A program made the position numbers and the translations under genes. 64,000 bases of DNA, from contig CAZTJR010000015.1 of NCBI GenBank assembly GCA_964613795.1, positions 5,225-69,224 on the forward strand, written 5' to 3'. Numbering within the stretch: the first letter of the stretch is position 1; every line of letters begins with the position of its first letter. This document shows, one piece after another, positions 56,701 through 64,000 of the stretch. Origin of the DNA: Chromatocurvus sp964613795 (GTDB taxonomy: Bacteria > Pseudomonadota > Gammaproteobacteria > Pseudomonadales > Halieaceae). Under the pieces are notes generated by a model, which saw only the letters and a list, made by a program, of their open reading frames with translations, was not told where the DNA came from and ran no database searches.

Positions 56701-56701
56701 G

Positions 56702-56709
56702 CCCCCCCC
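56702..56709 (-). repeat. G8 homopolymer at the start of the copper oxidase gene
   Basis: Eight G on the coding strand, immediately before the ATG at 56700 and inside the frame that begins at 56737. Length modulo 3 decides whether the strong start is in frame with the oxidase. Confidence 0.9.
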
Positions 56710-56737
56710 GTGGTGCGGGCTTATCGTGATTTGTCAT

Positions 56738-57062
56738 CAACCTCTCCTTGTGCGCCTGGCATGTCACGGACTCGCACTGGAACCGGTCGGAAAAACATTG
56801 ATATCGTCCTCATCAGTTTTTCAGTCACCGGAACACACAGACTCCACATTACTTTTACAGAGTCAATAGCGGATGGCGAAGCTGGGCGGCTTCACATGAG
56901 ATGCCATAGGCCAGTTGATGGACGGGAGGGCCATGCGCACACTCATCGTGCGCAAGTCGCTTCGATTGTTATGCTGGACATTCCTTACGGCGGATGTTCA
57001 GTATCTCTGGTAGAAAATGCCCTGGGCAGGCCAGCCCCGCGCGTAGTCGAATAAGCGAGAGA
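56738..57062. other. Intergenic region upstream of the copper oxidase
   Basis: No credible gene. It holds the AAGGAG ribosome site (56744-56749) for the start at 56737 and the candidate dyad at 56840-56864. No regulator gene or RNA motif recognised. Confidence 0.7.
56840..56864 (-). promoter_or_regulatory. Candidate regulatory dyad for copper oxidase
   Basis: GACTC and GAGTC arms separated by 15 bases, overlapping a TTGACT (56866-56861) that could be a -35 box, loosely like MerR-family promoters. No good -10 follows at 19 bases, so this is tentative. Confidence 0.25.
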
Positions 57063-57065
57063 ATG

Positions 57066-57935
57066 ATGCCGGCACACTGGAAGGAAATACTCACCCTGCA
57101 CGGAGAAGATTTCTTCGTGCAACACTGGGGGGAGCGAGACGCGCCCCGCTTGCTGATGTTGCACGGGTTCCCGGAATATTCCGGGGCCTGGAAAGAGCTT
57201 GCGCCGCTTCTGGCTGAGCGCTTTCACTGCATCGCGCCGGATCAGCGCGGCTATGGCCAGAGTTGGCGGCCGGCCGCGGTGGCGCAATATAAGACCGCCC
57301 TTCTGGTGTCTGATCTTGTGGCACTGATCGGGGATGCGCCGGTGGTTGTGCTGGGCCATGACTGGGGCGCGTCAGTGGCTTATGCGCTGGCGATTGCGCG
57401 GCCTGACCTGGTGGATCGGCTGATTATCCTGAACGGCGCGCACCCGGCCACATTTCAGCGGCAACTGGCGAGGGGCGGGGCGCAGACCGATGCCTCGCAG
57501 TATATTCATTTTCTGCGGCGCGAGGGGTCGGAGGATATTCTGGCGGCGGACGATTTTGCGCGGCTGACCGCGCTGTTTTCGGCCAATATGGACATGAGCT
57601 GGCTGCAGGGCGAAACCCTGGCGGACTACAAGACCGCCTGGCGCGACGCGGCGGGGCTGCGCGGCATGGTCAACTGGTACCGTGCCTCGCCCCTCAGGCT
57701 CGGCGGCGCAGGCGAAGCGGTAGAGGGGCTTTCGTTCGACCCCGAGCGGATGCAAATCCGCTGCCCGCACCTGTTGATCTGGGGCAGCGACGACACCGCT
57801 CTGTTGCCGCAAACGACCGAGGGGCTCGAGGCATACGCGCCCGACCTGACTCGCGTGGGAATCCCGGGCGCGGATCACTGGCTGCACCACCAGAGGCCCG
57901 GCGCTGTGGCCGAGGCGATCCTGAACTGGCTCTGA
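57066..57935 (+). CDS. Alpha/beta-hydrolase, epoxide-hydrolase-like
   Basis: 289 residues, cytosolic. HGFPEY (oxyanion HGxP), DQRGYGQS, nucleophile Asp in GHDWGAS (as in epoxide hydrolases and dehalogenases, where Asp replaces Ser), cap domain (about 130-215), late acid in WGSDDTALL and His in GADHWLHH. The Asp nucleophile favours epoxide hydrolase or haloalkane dehalogenase over esterase. Start: ATG 57063 or 57066, with GAGAG just upstream. Followed, 150 bases on, by an aldo/keto reductase on the same strand. Confidence 0.9.
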   Translation: MPAHWKEILTLHGEDFFVQHWGERDAPRLLMLHGFPEYSGAWKELAPLLAERFHCIAPDQRGYGQSWRPAAVAQYKTALLVSDLVALIGDAPVVVLGHDWGASVAYALAIARPDLVDRLIILNGAHPATFQRQLARGGAQTDASQYIHFLRREGSEDILAADDFARLTALFSANMDMSWLQGETLADYKTAWRDAAGLRGMVNWYRASPLRLGGAGEAVEGLSFDPERMQIRCPHLLIWGSDDTALLPQTTEGLEAYAPDLTRVGIPGADHWLHHQRPGAVAEAILNWL

Positions 57936-58085
57936 AGGCCGCCGGCTGGTAACGCCGCTCTCCGGCGTCTCAGGCCGCGATCTATTTTCCGCGCACAAGA
58001 AAGGGGCGCGAGGGGGTAGCCGGTTGTCCTGCCAACGCAATGTTGTTACGTTGAATTTCCACGTGATCAAAAAGCAGGTGGTGCT

Positions 58086-59087
58086 ATGGAAACGCTTCCT
58101 TTTGGCAATACTGGCATTGAGGTTACGCCCATTGGTCTTGGTACCTGGGCCATCGGTGGATGGATGTGGGGTGGTACCGATGAGGCGCAGTCTATTGATA
58201 CCGTCCGGGCCGCGATCGACAAGGGAATACGCCTGGTTGATACCGCCCCCGTCTATGGCTTCGGCCGCTCCGAAGAACTTGTGGGTAAAGCGCTTGCCAA
58301 CGGTCGACGCGACGACGTCGCTCTGGCGACCAAGGTGGCCATGAACTGGTCCTCAGACTACAGTAAGGTCTGGCGGGAAGCGACCCCGGCCCGGATTGAG
58401 CGTGAAATAGAGGATTCCCTGCGCCGCCTGCAAACAGACCGGATAGACATCTACCAGATTCACTGGCCCGACCCTGAAGCACCAATGGACGAGGCCGCCC
58501 GGGCCATGGAGAACCTGTTCAAAGCCGGCAAGATACGCGCAATCGGCGTCAGTAATTTCACCCCTGAACAGATGGATGAGTTCCGCAAGCATGCGCCACT
58601 GCACAGCGTACAGCCGCCATATAATCTGCTGGAGCGGGAGATCGAGCAGGACGTTCTGCCCTACGCCCGTGAGCATGGCATCGCCACGATCACTTACGGC
58701 GGTCTGTGCCGTGGTTTGCTCACTGGAAAAATGACTGAAAGCAGCGAGTTTGAGGGGGATGACCTGCGCAAGAATGACCCGAAGTTTCAAGAGGGTCGAT
58801 ATGGCCAGTATCTCGATGCGGTCGCGGCGCTCGACGCATTTGCCCGCGAGCATTACCAGAAAGACGTGCTGACGCTCGCTCTGCGCTGGCTGATGGATCA
58901 GCCCGGCGTTACCACGGCGCTGTGGGGTGCACGCCGGCCTGATCAGCTCAGTCCGCTTGACGATATTGAAGACTGGTCGCTGGATGACGAGGCCCTGGAG
59001 TCAATCGATCATATTCTGACTCGTCACATCGCGGACCCGGTCGGTCCTGAGTTTATGGCACCGCCGACCCGGCAGCAGGCTGCCTGA
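58086..59087 (+). CDS. Aldo/keto reductase
   Basis: 333 residues with the complete tetrad: Asp52 and Tyr57 (VDTAPVYGFG), Lys83 (ALATKVAM), His126 (IYQIHWPD). NADPH-dependent carbonyl reductase, close to the general-stress/YhdN-like group (AIGGWMWGGTDE, GLCRGLLTGK). Substrate unknown. AGGTGG before the ATG. It differs clearly from the aldo/keto reductase at 101-1144, so this is not a local duplication. Confidence 0.95.
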   Translation: METLPFGNTGIEVTPIGLGTWAIGGWMWGGTDEAQSIDTVRAAIDKGIRLVDTAPVYGFGRSEELVGKALANGRRDDVALATKVAMNWSSDYSKVWREATPARIEREIEDSLRRLQTDRIDIYQIHWPDPEAPMDEAARAMENLFKAGKIRAIGVSNFTPEQMDEFRKHAPLHSVQPPYNLLEREIEQDVLPYAREHGIATITYGGLCRGLLTGKMTESSEFEGDDLRKNDPKFQEGRYGQYLDAVAALDAFAREHYQKDVLTLALRWLMDQPGVTTALWGARRPDQLSPLDDIEDWSLDDEALESIDHILTRHIADPVGPEFMAPPTRQQAA

Positions 59088-59136
59088 CGCCAACACAGCC
59101 GCCACCTGCGCGCTAATCTATGCGATGCAGGAAGGT

Positions 59137-59165
59137 CAGGGGCGTAGCGCTCAGCTACGCCCCTG
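59137..59165. terminator. Hairpin overlapping the M14 stop codon
   Basis: CAGGGGCGTAGC (59137-59148), 5-base loop, GCTACGCCCCTG (59154-59165): perfect 12-bp stem between convergent genes. The last codons and stop of the M14 gene lie in the stem and loop. No T run. Confidence 0.6.
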
Positions 59166-60284
59166 CATCCACTGCCAAATGGCATCCAGGCAGCTCCGGC
59201 CCAATTGCCGGCTGCGCTCCGGGCTCCAGCCCGTGTCCGGCAGCGGCGTGATCATGGAGTCCTTGAAGGGCATTTCCAGTGTCATGGCCAGACAACCAAA
59301 GGTCTCGGCCACCCAATCGGTGCACTTGCGCAGATCAGCACTGCCCGGCGCCCCGACCGGATACCCCTGTTCAGTCTGAAAATCCGGGTTGATGCTCATG
59401 AGTCGCTGCTTGAAGTCATCGAGTCCGCCTTGACGCTGGGCGTTCCAGCCGCGGGTGCTTTCCGGACCGGCGATGAAGTTGTAGGGTATTTCCTCATCAC
59501 CGTGTACATCCAGCGAGAAATCCACACCGGTTTGTTTCATCTTCTCGATCACATGGAAGACCTCGGGTGAGCGCTCCGACGACGGTTCGCGCCACTCGCG
59601 GTTGAGGTTGCGTCCGTGCGCGTTGCAGCGCAGGTGGCCGCGCACCGAGCCGTCGATGCACATATTGGGCACCAGGTAGACTACGGCGCGCGTAAGCAGG
59701 CTTCGGGAAACTGGATCGTCCTGGTCGAGCAAGCGATCCAGAAAACCTTCAACCCACCACTCGGCCATGGTTTCGCCAGGATGCTGGCGAGCCGTGATCC
59801 ACAAGGCTTTCCGGCCGCTCGCGGCCTGACCGATCGTCAGCAGCGTATGCGGGTGCCCGTCCGGTGTTGTGCACAGGCTCTCTGCGCGCACCAGCGGCGA
59901 AATCAGGGCATCGGCAATCAACTGGCGATGGCGCTCCAGGCTATAGGGCGAAAAGTAGGCGTATTCAATCACGTCGGCATCGGGCGTGTGTTCGATGATC
60001 AGCTGTGTACCGTTGAACCGGGTTGGCACACGCTGCCATTCGATGCGATCGGTCGAGCACACCGCCTGGTACTGTTCAAACCCCGCCGGGTAGGAGACCT
60101 GGCCGGCGTTTTCAATTGTCATGCGACAGTCCTGGCCTGCGGCATTGCACAACTGGAAATAAAACCACTGCAGGTGTTCCTCGCCGACATCAGGTCGAAT
60201 CTTGAGCCTGATCGCGTCGGCCTGCGCGGCTGAAATGACTTCAATGTTGCCGCTGTCGAAATGACTGTGGATGCTTATGCCCAT
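59151..60284 (-). CDS. M14 carboxypeptidase, cytosolic carboxypeptidase (CCP/AGBL) type
   Basis: 377 residues without signal peptide. N-terminal beta-sandwich domain (about 1-120; EEHLQWFYFQLCNAAGQ) typical of CCPs, then the zinc carboxypeptidase: HPGE with His and Glu in ARQHPGETMAEWW, third His in LDVHGDEE, and catalytic Glu in MTLEMPFKD. In eukaryotes CCPs shorten polyglutamate side chains; the bacterial substrate is unknown. AAGGAGAG lies 6 bases before the ATG at 60284. Divergent from an ATP-grasp ligase, a partner that could add what this enzyme removes. Confidence 0.93.
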   Translation of the reverse strand: MGISIHSHFDSGNIEVISAAQADAIRLKIRPDVGEEHLQWFYFQLCNAAGQDCRMTIENAGQVSYPAGFEQYQAVCSTDRIEWQRVPTRFNGTQLIIEHTPDADVIEYAYFSPYSLERHRQLIADALISPLVRAESLCTTPDGHPHTLLTIGQAASGRKALWITARQHPGETMAEWWVEGFLDRLLDQDDPVSRSLLTRAVVYLVPNMCIDGSVRGHLRCNAHGRNLNREWREPSSERSPEVFHVIEKMKQTGVDFSLDVHGDEEIPYNFIAGPESTRGWNAQRQGGLDDFKQRLMSINPDFQTEQGYPVGAPGSADLRKCTDWVAETFGCLAMTLEMPFKDSMITPLPDTGWSPERSRQLGRSCLDAIWQWMQGRS

Positions 60285-60608
60285 GCTGCTCTCCTTGACG
60301 TCAGGTAGGTATTTGCCTTGCATTATTGCAGGGAATGGCGTGGATGAATCGCCCTGGATGGCATTGAGTTGACAGCGTGCGCCAGCCAGCGCCGGCAGCT
60401 GAGTTGGTGCCCGATACTTCCGGGATGTTCTGCAGCGCGTCCTTGTTTCTCGTGATTCGGCGTGTAGACTGATTGTAGAAGGTTATATTTTTGCTTTGGT
60501 CGACAGGCGAGGTCTTTACCTTAACCGTCGACCCAGTCTGTTTTCACGCAAGGTGTGAGATCGAGTCTGAACGATTGCGTCTGAGGTTTTCGGCATCATG
60601 GAGGCAAC
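60285..60608. other. Divergent promoter region M14 / ATP-grasp
   Basis: 324 bases with no gene. Contains a 7-bp inverted repeat GGTCGAC (60498-60504) and GTCGACC (60527-60533) separated by 22 bases, with a short AT-rich stretch (60484-60490) upstream: possible operator for the ATP-grasp gene. Confidence 0.4.
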
Positions 60609-61904
60609 ATGACCTGGAACGTGTTCGTAGTGGGATATGACGACCTGGGCAAGGAGTTACTGCCCAAGCTGAACAACGTGGAAGACTACCATTTTCATGG
60701 CCTGCTACCGTTGGACGAGGTGGTATTTGCCGCTGAATATGAATTTGATCAGCTGGTAGAGGATGCCAGGCGGGAGCTGGATAGTTTTTCCGGCACCGTG
60801 GATGCCATCGTCGGCTACTGGGATTTCCCTACCAGTGCTTTGTTGCCGGTACTGAGAGAAAAACGGCAGCTTCCCGGTCCTTCCCTTGAGGCCGTGTTGA
60901 AATGCGAGCATAAGTACTGGAGCCGTCTGGAGCAATCCAGGGCAGTACCGGAGTGCGTGCCGCCATTTCAGGTGGTCGACCCCTTCGATGAAAACGCTAC
61001 CGATTCCATCGAAATCGATTATCCGTTCTGGATAAAACCCGTGAAGGCGCACTCGTCACACCTCGGATTTCTGATTGAGAACGCCGAACAGCTCAAGGCC
61101 GTACTGCCCACTATACGTAAGGGTATCGGCCTGTTCGGAAGACCGCTCAATCAGGTAATGAAATACCTCGACCTCCCCGATGACATTGCGCCGGTCACTG
61201 GCAATCAATGCATTGCCGAAGGAATTATTTCTGCTGGCTGGCAATGCACCCTGGAAGGGTTCATGCAGGATGGTGAGTTACAGGTCGCCGGCATGGTTGA
61301 CAGTGTCCGGGATGTGAAACACCGGTCGGTGTTGTTGCGATATGAATATCCCTCCCGCCTTCCCGATGAGGTCCAGCAAAGAATTGTCGACTATACCCGC
61401 CGGATAATGAAGCGGGTTGGTTATGATAACGCGCCCTTCAATATCGAATACTACTATGACCAGGACAATGACAGGCTCTGGCTCCTGGAGATCAACTCGC
61501 GTTTGTCACGTTCGCATGCGGCGATTTTCCAGCTTGTGGATGGTGCTCCGCATTTCCAGGTAATGGTTGATCTGGGCATAGGCATAACGCCGCGCATGCC
61601 TCACGGCAAAGGACGGTATCCGCTGGCAGCCAAGCAGATGCTGCGCGTTTTCGATGATGGCGTGGTCCGCCGTGTACCCTCGAAAGACGAAATAGAAGAA
61701 GTCCGGAACGCCTTCCCGGGCACGATTTTCCATCTCAATGTGCGAGAGGGCATGCGCCTGTCAGAGCTCTTTCACCAGGACTCCTATTCCTATGAGCTTG
61801 GCGTACTGTTTATCGGTGCCGAGAACAGAGACGACCTGGAAGCGCGAATCGAGCAATGTCGTGAAATGCTGACCTTTGATATTGAGCCGTTGTCAGGCTC
61901 ATGA
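60609..61904 (+). CDS. ATP-grasp ligase
   Basis: 431 residues, cytosolic. N-terminal preATP domain (about 1-100), ATP-grasp core with Lys-containing PFWIKPVKAHSSHLGF, and the metal-binding LLEINSRLSRSH (Glu, Asn), followed by a C-terminal extension (about 335-431; HFQVMVDLGIGITP). Enzymes with this EINSRxSxSH form link an amino group to a carboxylate using ATP. Substrates unknown. GGAGG 5 bases before the ATG. The divergent neighbour is an M14 carboxypeptidase, and the antiporter gene follows 52 bases later, probably in the same transcript. Confidence 0.88.
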   Translation: MTWNVFVVGYDDLGKELLPKLNNVEDYHFHGLLPLDEVVFAAEYEFDQLVEDARRELDSFSGTVDAIVGYWDFPTSALLPVLREKRQLPGPSLEAVLKCEHKYWSRLEQSRAVPECVPPFQVVDPFDENATDSIEIDYPFWIKPVKAHSSHLGFLIENAEQLKAVLPTIRKGIGLFGRPLNQVMKYLDLPDDIAPVTGNQCIAEGIISAGWQCTLEGFMQDGELQVAGMVDSVRDVKHRSVLLRYEYPSRLPDEVQQRIVDYTRRIMKRVGYDNAPFNIEYYYDQDNDRLWLLEINSRLSRSHAAIFQLVDGAPHFQVMVDLGIGITPRMPHGKGRYPLAAKQMLRVFDDGVVRRVPSKDEIEEVRNAFPGTIFHLNVREGMRLSELFHQDSYSYELGVLFIGAENRDDLEARIEQCREMLTFDIEPLSGS

Positions 61905-61956
61905 GCAGGTTGCCGCCTGAGTCCCGCGAGGATCAGGCGGAGGGCGCCGTAGCCTT

Positions 61957-63159
61957 ATGATCGATTACCTTCCTGACTGGCTTCCCATAGAGGTTAACCA
62001 AACCACGCTGAGCATTATTCTGATGGGCGTTATTTTGTCCGCCAGCATTTTCGCCGATGCTCAGGCCAGACGCACCAGCGTTCCACGGATATCCCTGCTG
62101 GTGCTGGTCGGGGTTATTATCGCGTTTGTTCAACAGGTATGCCTGGACGACCAGAATGGAGCTCTGCTGGATGGACTCAGCGAACCGCTGATCAAGTTAG
62201 CCCTGGTAATGGTGGCATTTCTGCTGGGCAGCGAGTTGACGGTGGACAGGCTGCGCTTTACGGGGCCACTCATTCTGGTGATCTCACTGTTCGTGATAGT
62301 GGTTGGCGGGTTGATGGTTGGCGCCGGTTTGCTGATGCTGGGCTTCCCCCTCGTCGTCGCAATCCCGCTGGCAGCGCTGTCAGTTGCGACCGATCCTGCC
62401 GCTGTCAGTGAGACTGTCAGAGAAAGCGGCGATACCCGTTTGCGAGCCAAGGTGTTGCTGGGCATTGTCGCTATCGATGATGCCTGGGGCATTGTTGTAT
62501 TCGGCCTCAGCATGGCGGTTCTCGGCTGGATTTTGAGCAGCAATGGGCAGCAGGCGTTGCTGCACGCTTCGTGGGAGCTTGGCGGAGCAATCATCATTGG
62601 CGCGTTAATTGGCCTGCCGACTGCATGGCTTACGGGTCGCCTTCAACCAGGAGAACCGACCCAGGTCGAAGCAATTGCGGTAATCCTTCTGCTTGCCGGT
62701 TTGTCCTCTTTACTGGGCGTATCCTCACTTTTAGCGTCAATGGTTGCTGGCACCATCGTGGCAAATTGTTCACCCCATCACACCCGGTCTTTCCGGGAAA
62801 TTGAACTTATAGAATGGCCGTTTCTGGTGTTCTTTTTTGTGCTGTCCGGTGCCAGCATTGATCTGTACAAGCTGGACGATGCGGTTTGGTTGACCGTTCT
62901 CTACATCATCCTGCGCCTGGCAGGTCGTGTATTGGGCGGCTTTCTCGCCGTGTTGTTTATCCGGGACGATCAGAAAAAGCTCCCCCGACATATTGGTCTG
63001 GCGCTGACACCACAGGCAGGCATAGCAATCGGTATGGCCTTGCTGGCAGCTGAGCAGTTTCCGGAAATCCGCGACACGATTCTTCCAGTGGTGGTTGCCT
63101 CCACCGTCATCTTCGAGTTGTTTGGTCCAATGCTTGTAAAACGAGTATTGAATTCGTGA
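61957..63159 (+). CDS. Cation:proton antiporter (CPA2-like)
   Basis: 400 residues, about 12 TMs. ATDPAAV and the aspartate pair in AIDDAWGIV are the transport-site motifs; the DD pair points to electrogenic Na+/H+ or K+/H+ exchange of the CPA2 kind. FVLSGASIDL and LTPQAGIAIG are further family segments. No C-terminal TrkA-N/RCK domain is present. Downstream of the ATP-grasp gene by 52 bases. Ribosome site modest (GGAGG, 13 bases). Confidence 0.92.
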   Translation: MIDYLPDWLPIEVNQTTLSIILMGVILSASIFADAQARRTSVPRISLLVLVGVIIAFVQQVCLDDQNGALLDGLSEPLIKLALVMVAFLLGSELTVDRLRFTGPLILVISLFVIVVGGLMVGAGLLMLGFPLVVAIPLAALSVATDPAAVSETVRESGDTRLRAKVLLGIVAIDDAWGIVVFGLSMAVLGWILSSNGQQALLHASWELGGAIIIGALIGLPTAWLTGRLQPGEPTQVEAIAVILLLAGLSSLLGVSSLLASMVAGTIVANCSPHHTRSFREIELIEWPFLVFFFVLSGASIDLYKLDDAVWLTVLYIILRLAGRVLGGFLAVLFIRDDQKKLPRHIGLALTPQAGIAIGMALLAAEQFPEIRDTILPVVVASTVIFELFGPMLVKRVLNS

Positions 63160-63250
63160 ACCCTGATGGATTCGAAAGTCGATCGCAGCTCAGAGCAACA
63201 CACTGCATTTCATGCCATCCCGGCATACTCTGCTCGTTGCCGCTTGTGCG

Positions 63251-64000
63251 CTACCAGGTTTTACTCTGTCGGGCTCCAAGGAGGACAAGTGCGCCTATCA
63301 ACCCAAGCAGACCGGCGACAGGCACAGCTGGTACGGCCGTGGCGGCTGGCACATCCGACTCATCTGCTGGTCCGTCCGTTGGGATACCCACGCCCACCGG
63401 ATCCACGATAACCCCGTTGATAGTACCGTCCGCGTCATTCGGCCCACCATCGGTTACCGAGTAGCTCAGCACACTCCCGCTGATGGTGCCGTTCGCGAGT
63501 GGCGTCCAGGGGTCGGTCTTCCATGCGGCGGCGTTGCTGGGCATGATCTTGCCGTAGTCAATGGCGACGTCAATCCTGGCGCCGGCAAGGCATTGGGCTA
63601 CGGTGAAAGCGACGACGCCGTAGGGAAAATTGATGCCCCCGGGAGGGGCGACGGCGCCTGTAAACGCGGGGTCCGTATAAAAGGTGCACTCGGCGTCCGT
63701 CGTGATGAAGCTGATGGCGCCTGCAGTGCCCCTCGGCAGCTGGCCGATAAACTCGCGCCGGAGCGCTACAAAGAGCTCCAGTGTGGATTCTTTCTGGATG
63801 TTGTAGTCCGATAGAGTGCGAATGTCCTCGAGCTCTTTATTCAGGAACACCAGCCGCTGTTGTGCGGGTGGGATACCCTCTCTGTCTTGAATTTTCTGCT
63901 TGACGTTTTCAATGCTGTCGCTGGGTTCGACATCGATGGTAATGGTCTTGTCTATCGGTGTCTCAATGAAGATCTGCATGGCGCTCGCGTTGGCGGCGAA
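63251..64000 (-). CDS. Exported ubiquitin-domain protein with C-terminal sorting tail, 5' end beyond the window
   Basis: The frame is open to the window edge. Visible order: the residues FAANASA (a signal-peptide-like end), then from Met at 63979 a ubiquitin fold of 76 residues (63752-63979) that matches human ubiquitin at 54 positions, ungapped, by my count (for example KTIT, VEPSD, TLSDYNIQKESTL). Lys11, 27, 29, 48 and 63 are kept; Lys6 is Glu, Lys33 is Arg, Leu8 is Pro and Ile44 is Val; the terminal Gly-Gly is Arg-Glu. Next is a region of about 140 residues resembling choice-of-anchor-U proteins (SYSVTDGGPNDADG), and last a tail VPAVPVAGLLGLIGALVLLG plus a basic end. The ATG at 63979 is probably not the translation start. 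Function unknown; see findings. Confidence 0.88.
   Translation of the reverse strand, partial: FAANASAMQIFIETPIDKTITIDVEPSDSIENVKQKIQDREGIPPAQQRLVFLNKELEDIRTLSDYNIQKESTLELFVALRREFIGQLPRGTAGAISFITTDAECTFYTDPAFTGAVAPPGGINFPYGVVAFTVAQCLAGARIDVAIDYGKIMPSNAAAWKTDPWTPLANGTISGSVLSYSVTDGGPNDADGTINGVIVDPVGVGIPTDGPADESDVPAATAVPAVPVAGLLGLIGALVLLGARQSKTW

Noticed and set aside
56582..56767. 61-codon minus-strand frame beginning upstream of the copper oxidase
   Set aside because: Not a separate gene: from ATG 56737 it is the out-of-frame reading of the oxidase start created by the G8 tract.

Overview
The window looks like part of a scaffold from an uncultured, GC-rich, probably marine gammaproteobacterium. 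Reasons: HflK/HflC, HrpB, a DUF4149 protein, a host-attachment-type protein and a short protein often mislabelled as Fis-family are typical of that class; exported proteins are abundant; and two runs of exactly 100 N (9330-9429 and 17109-17208) are scaffold joins of unknown true length. Family-level placement is not possible from sequence reading alone. No rRNA, tRNA, CRISPR array, transposase or prophage was seen.

Layout. 0.1-5.0 kb is a four-gene metal operon on the minus strand: a small membrane protein, a Cu+ P1B-ATPase, a cation-diffusion-facilitator pump and an aldo/keto reductase. 5.2-8.5 kb holds an all-helical conserved protein, a CbiM-like membrane protein, a beta-carbonic anhydrase and an exported M20 amidohydrolase. 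8.7-17.1 kb holds a DUF2490 outer-membrane protein (cut by gap 1), a di-haem cytochrome c peroxidase, an M20 peptidase, an orphan GumC/Wzz protein coupled to a HAD phosphatase, and an M16 peptidase pair (second member cut by gap 2). 17.2-26.3 kb holds pckA (3' end in gap 2), hrpB, an S9 dipeptidyl-peptidase, an NTF2-like secreted protein and an exported class-V aminotransferase. 26.5-33 kb carries two very large secreted BNR/sortilin-type beta-propeller proteins; a third is at 42.5-45.7 kb. Between them are an outer-membrane barrel, a translationally coupled SbcD/SbcC-like pair, a polysaccharide deacetylase, a small 2OG-Fe(II) oxygenase and an exported SAM methyltransferase. 45.7-53.8 kb holds an acyl-CoA ligase/crotonase pair, a zinc metallopeptidase, small conserved proteins and hflK-hflC. 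53.9-56.7 kb is a copper-resistance pair (multicopper oxidase plus CopB) whose start region has a G8 tract that decides the reading frame. 57-63.2 kb holds an alpha/beta hydrolase, a second aldo/keto reductase, a divergent M14 carboxypeptidase/ATP-grasp pair and a cation:proton antiporter.

The most striking gene is at the right edge (63251-64000, minus). An apparently exported protein begins, directly after a signal-peptidase-like Ala-Ser-Ala, with a domain identical to human ubiquitin at 54 of 76 positions by my count. It continues into a choice-of-anchor-U-like region and ends in a C-terminal membrane sorting tail. The ubiquitin stretch is about 49% GC, whereas most of the rest of the same gene is about 58-68%, which suggests a horizontally acquired domain inserted into a surface-protein gene.

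Biologically, the window suggests a proteolytic heterotroph with many exported peptidases (M16, M20, S9), large secreted propellers, layered copper defence (ATPase export plus periplasmic oxidation) and gluconeogenic capacity (PEP carboxykinase).
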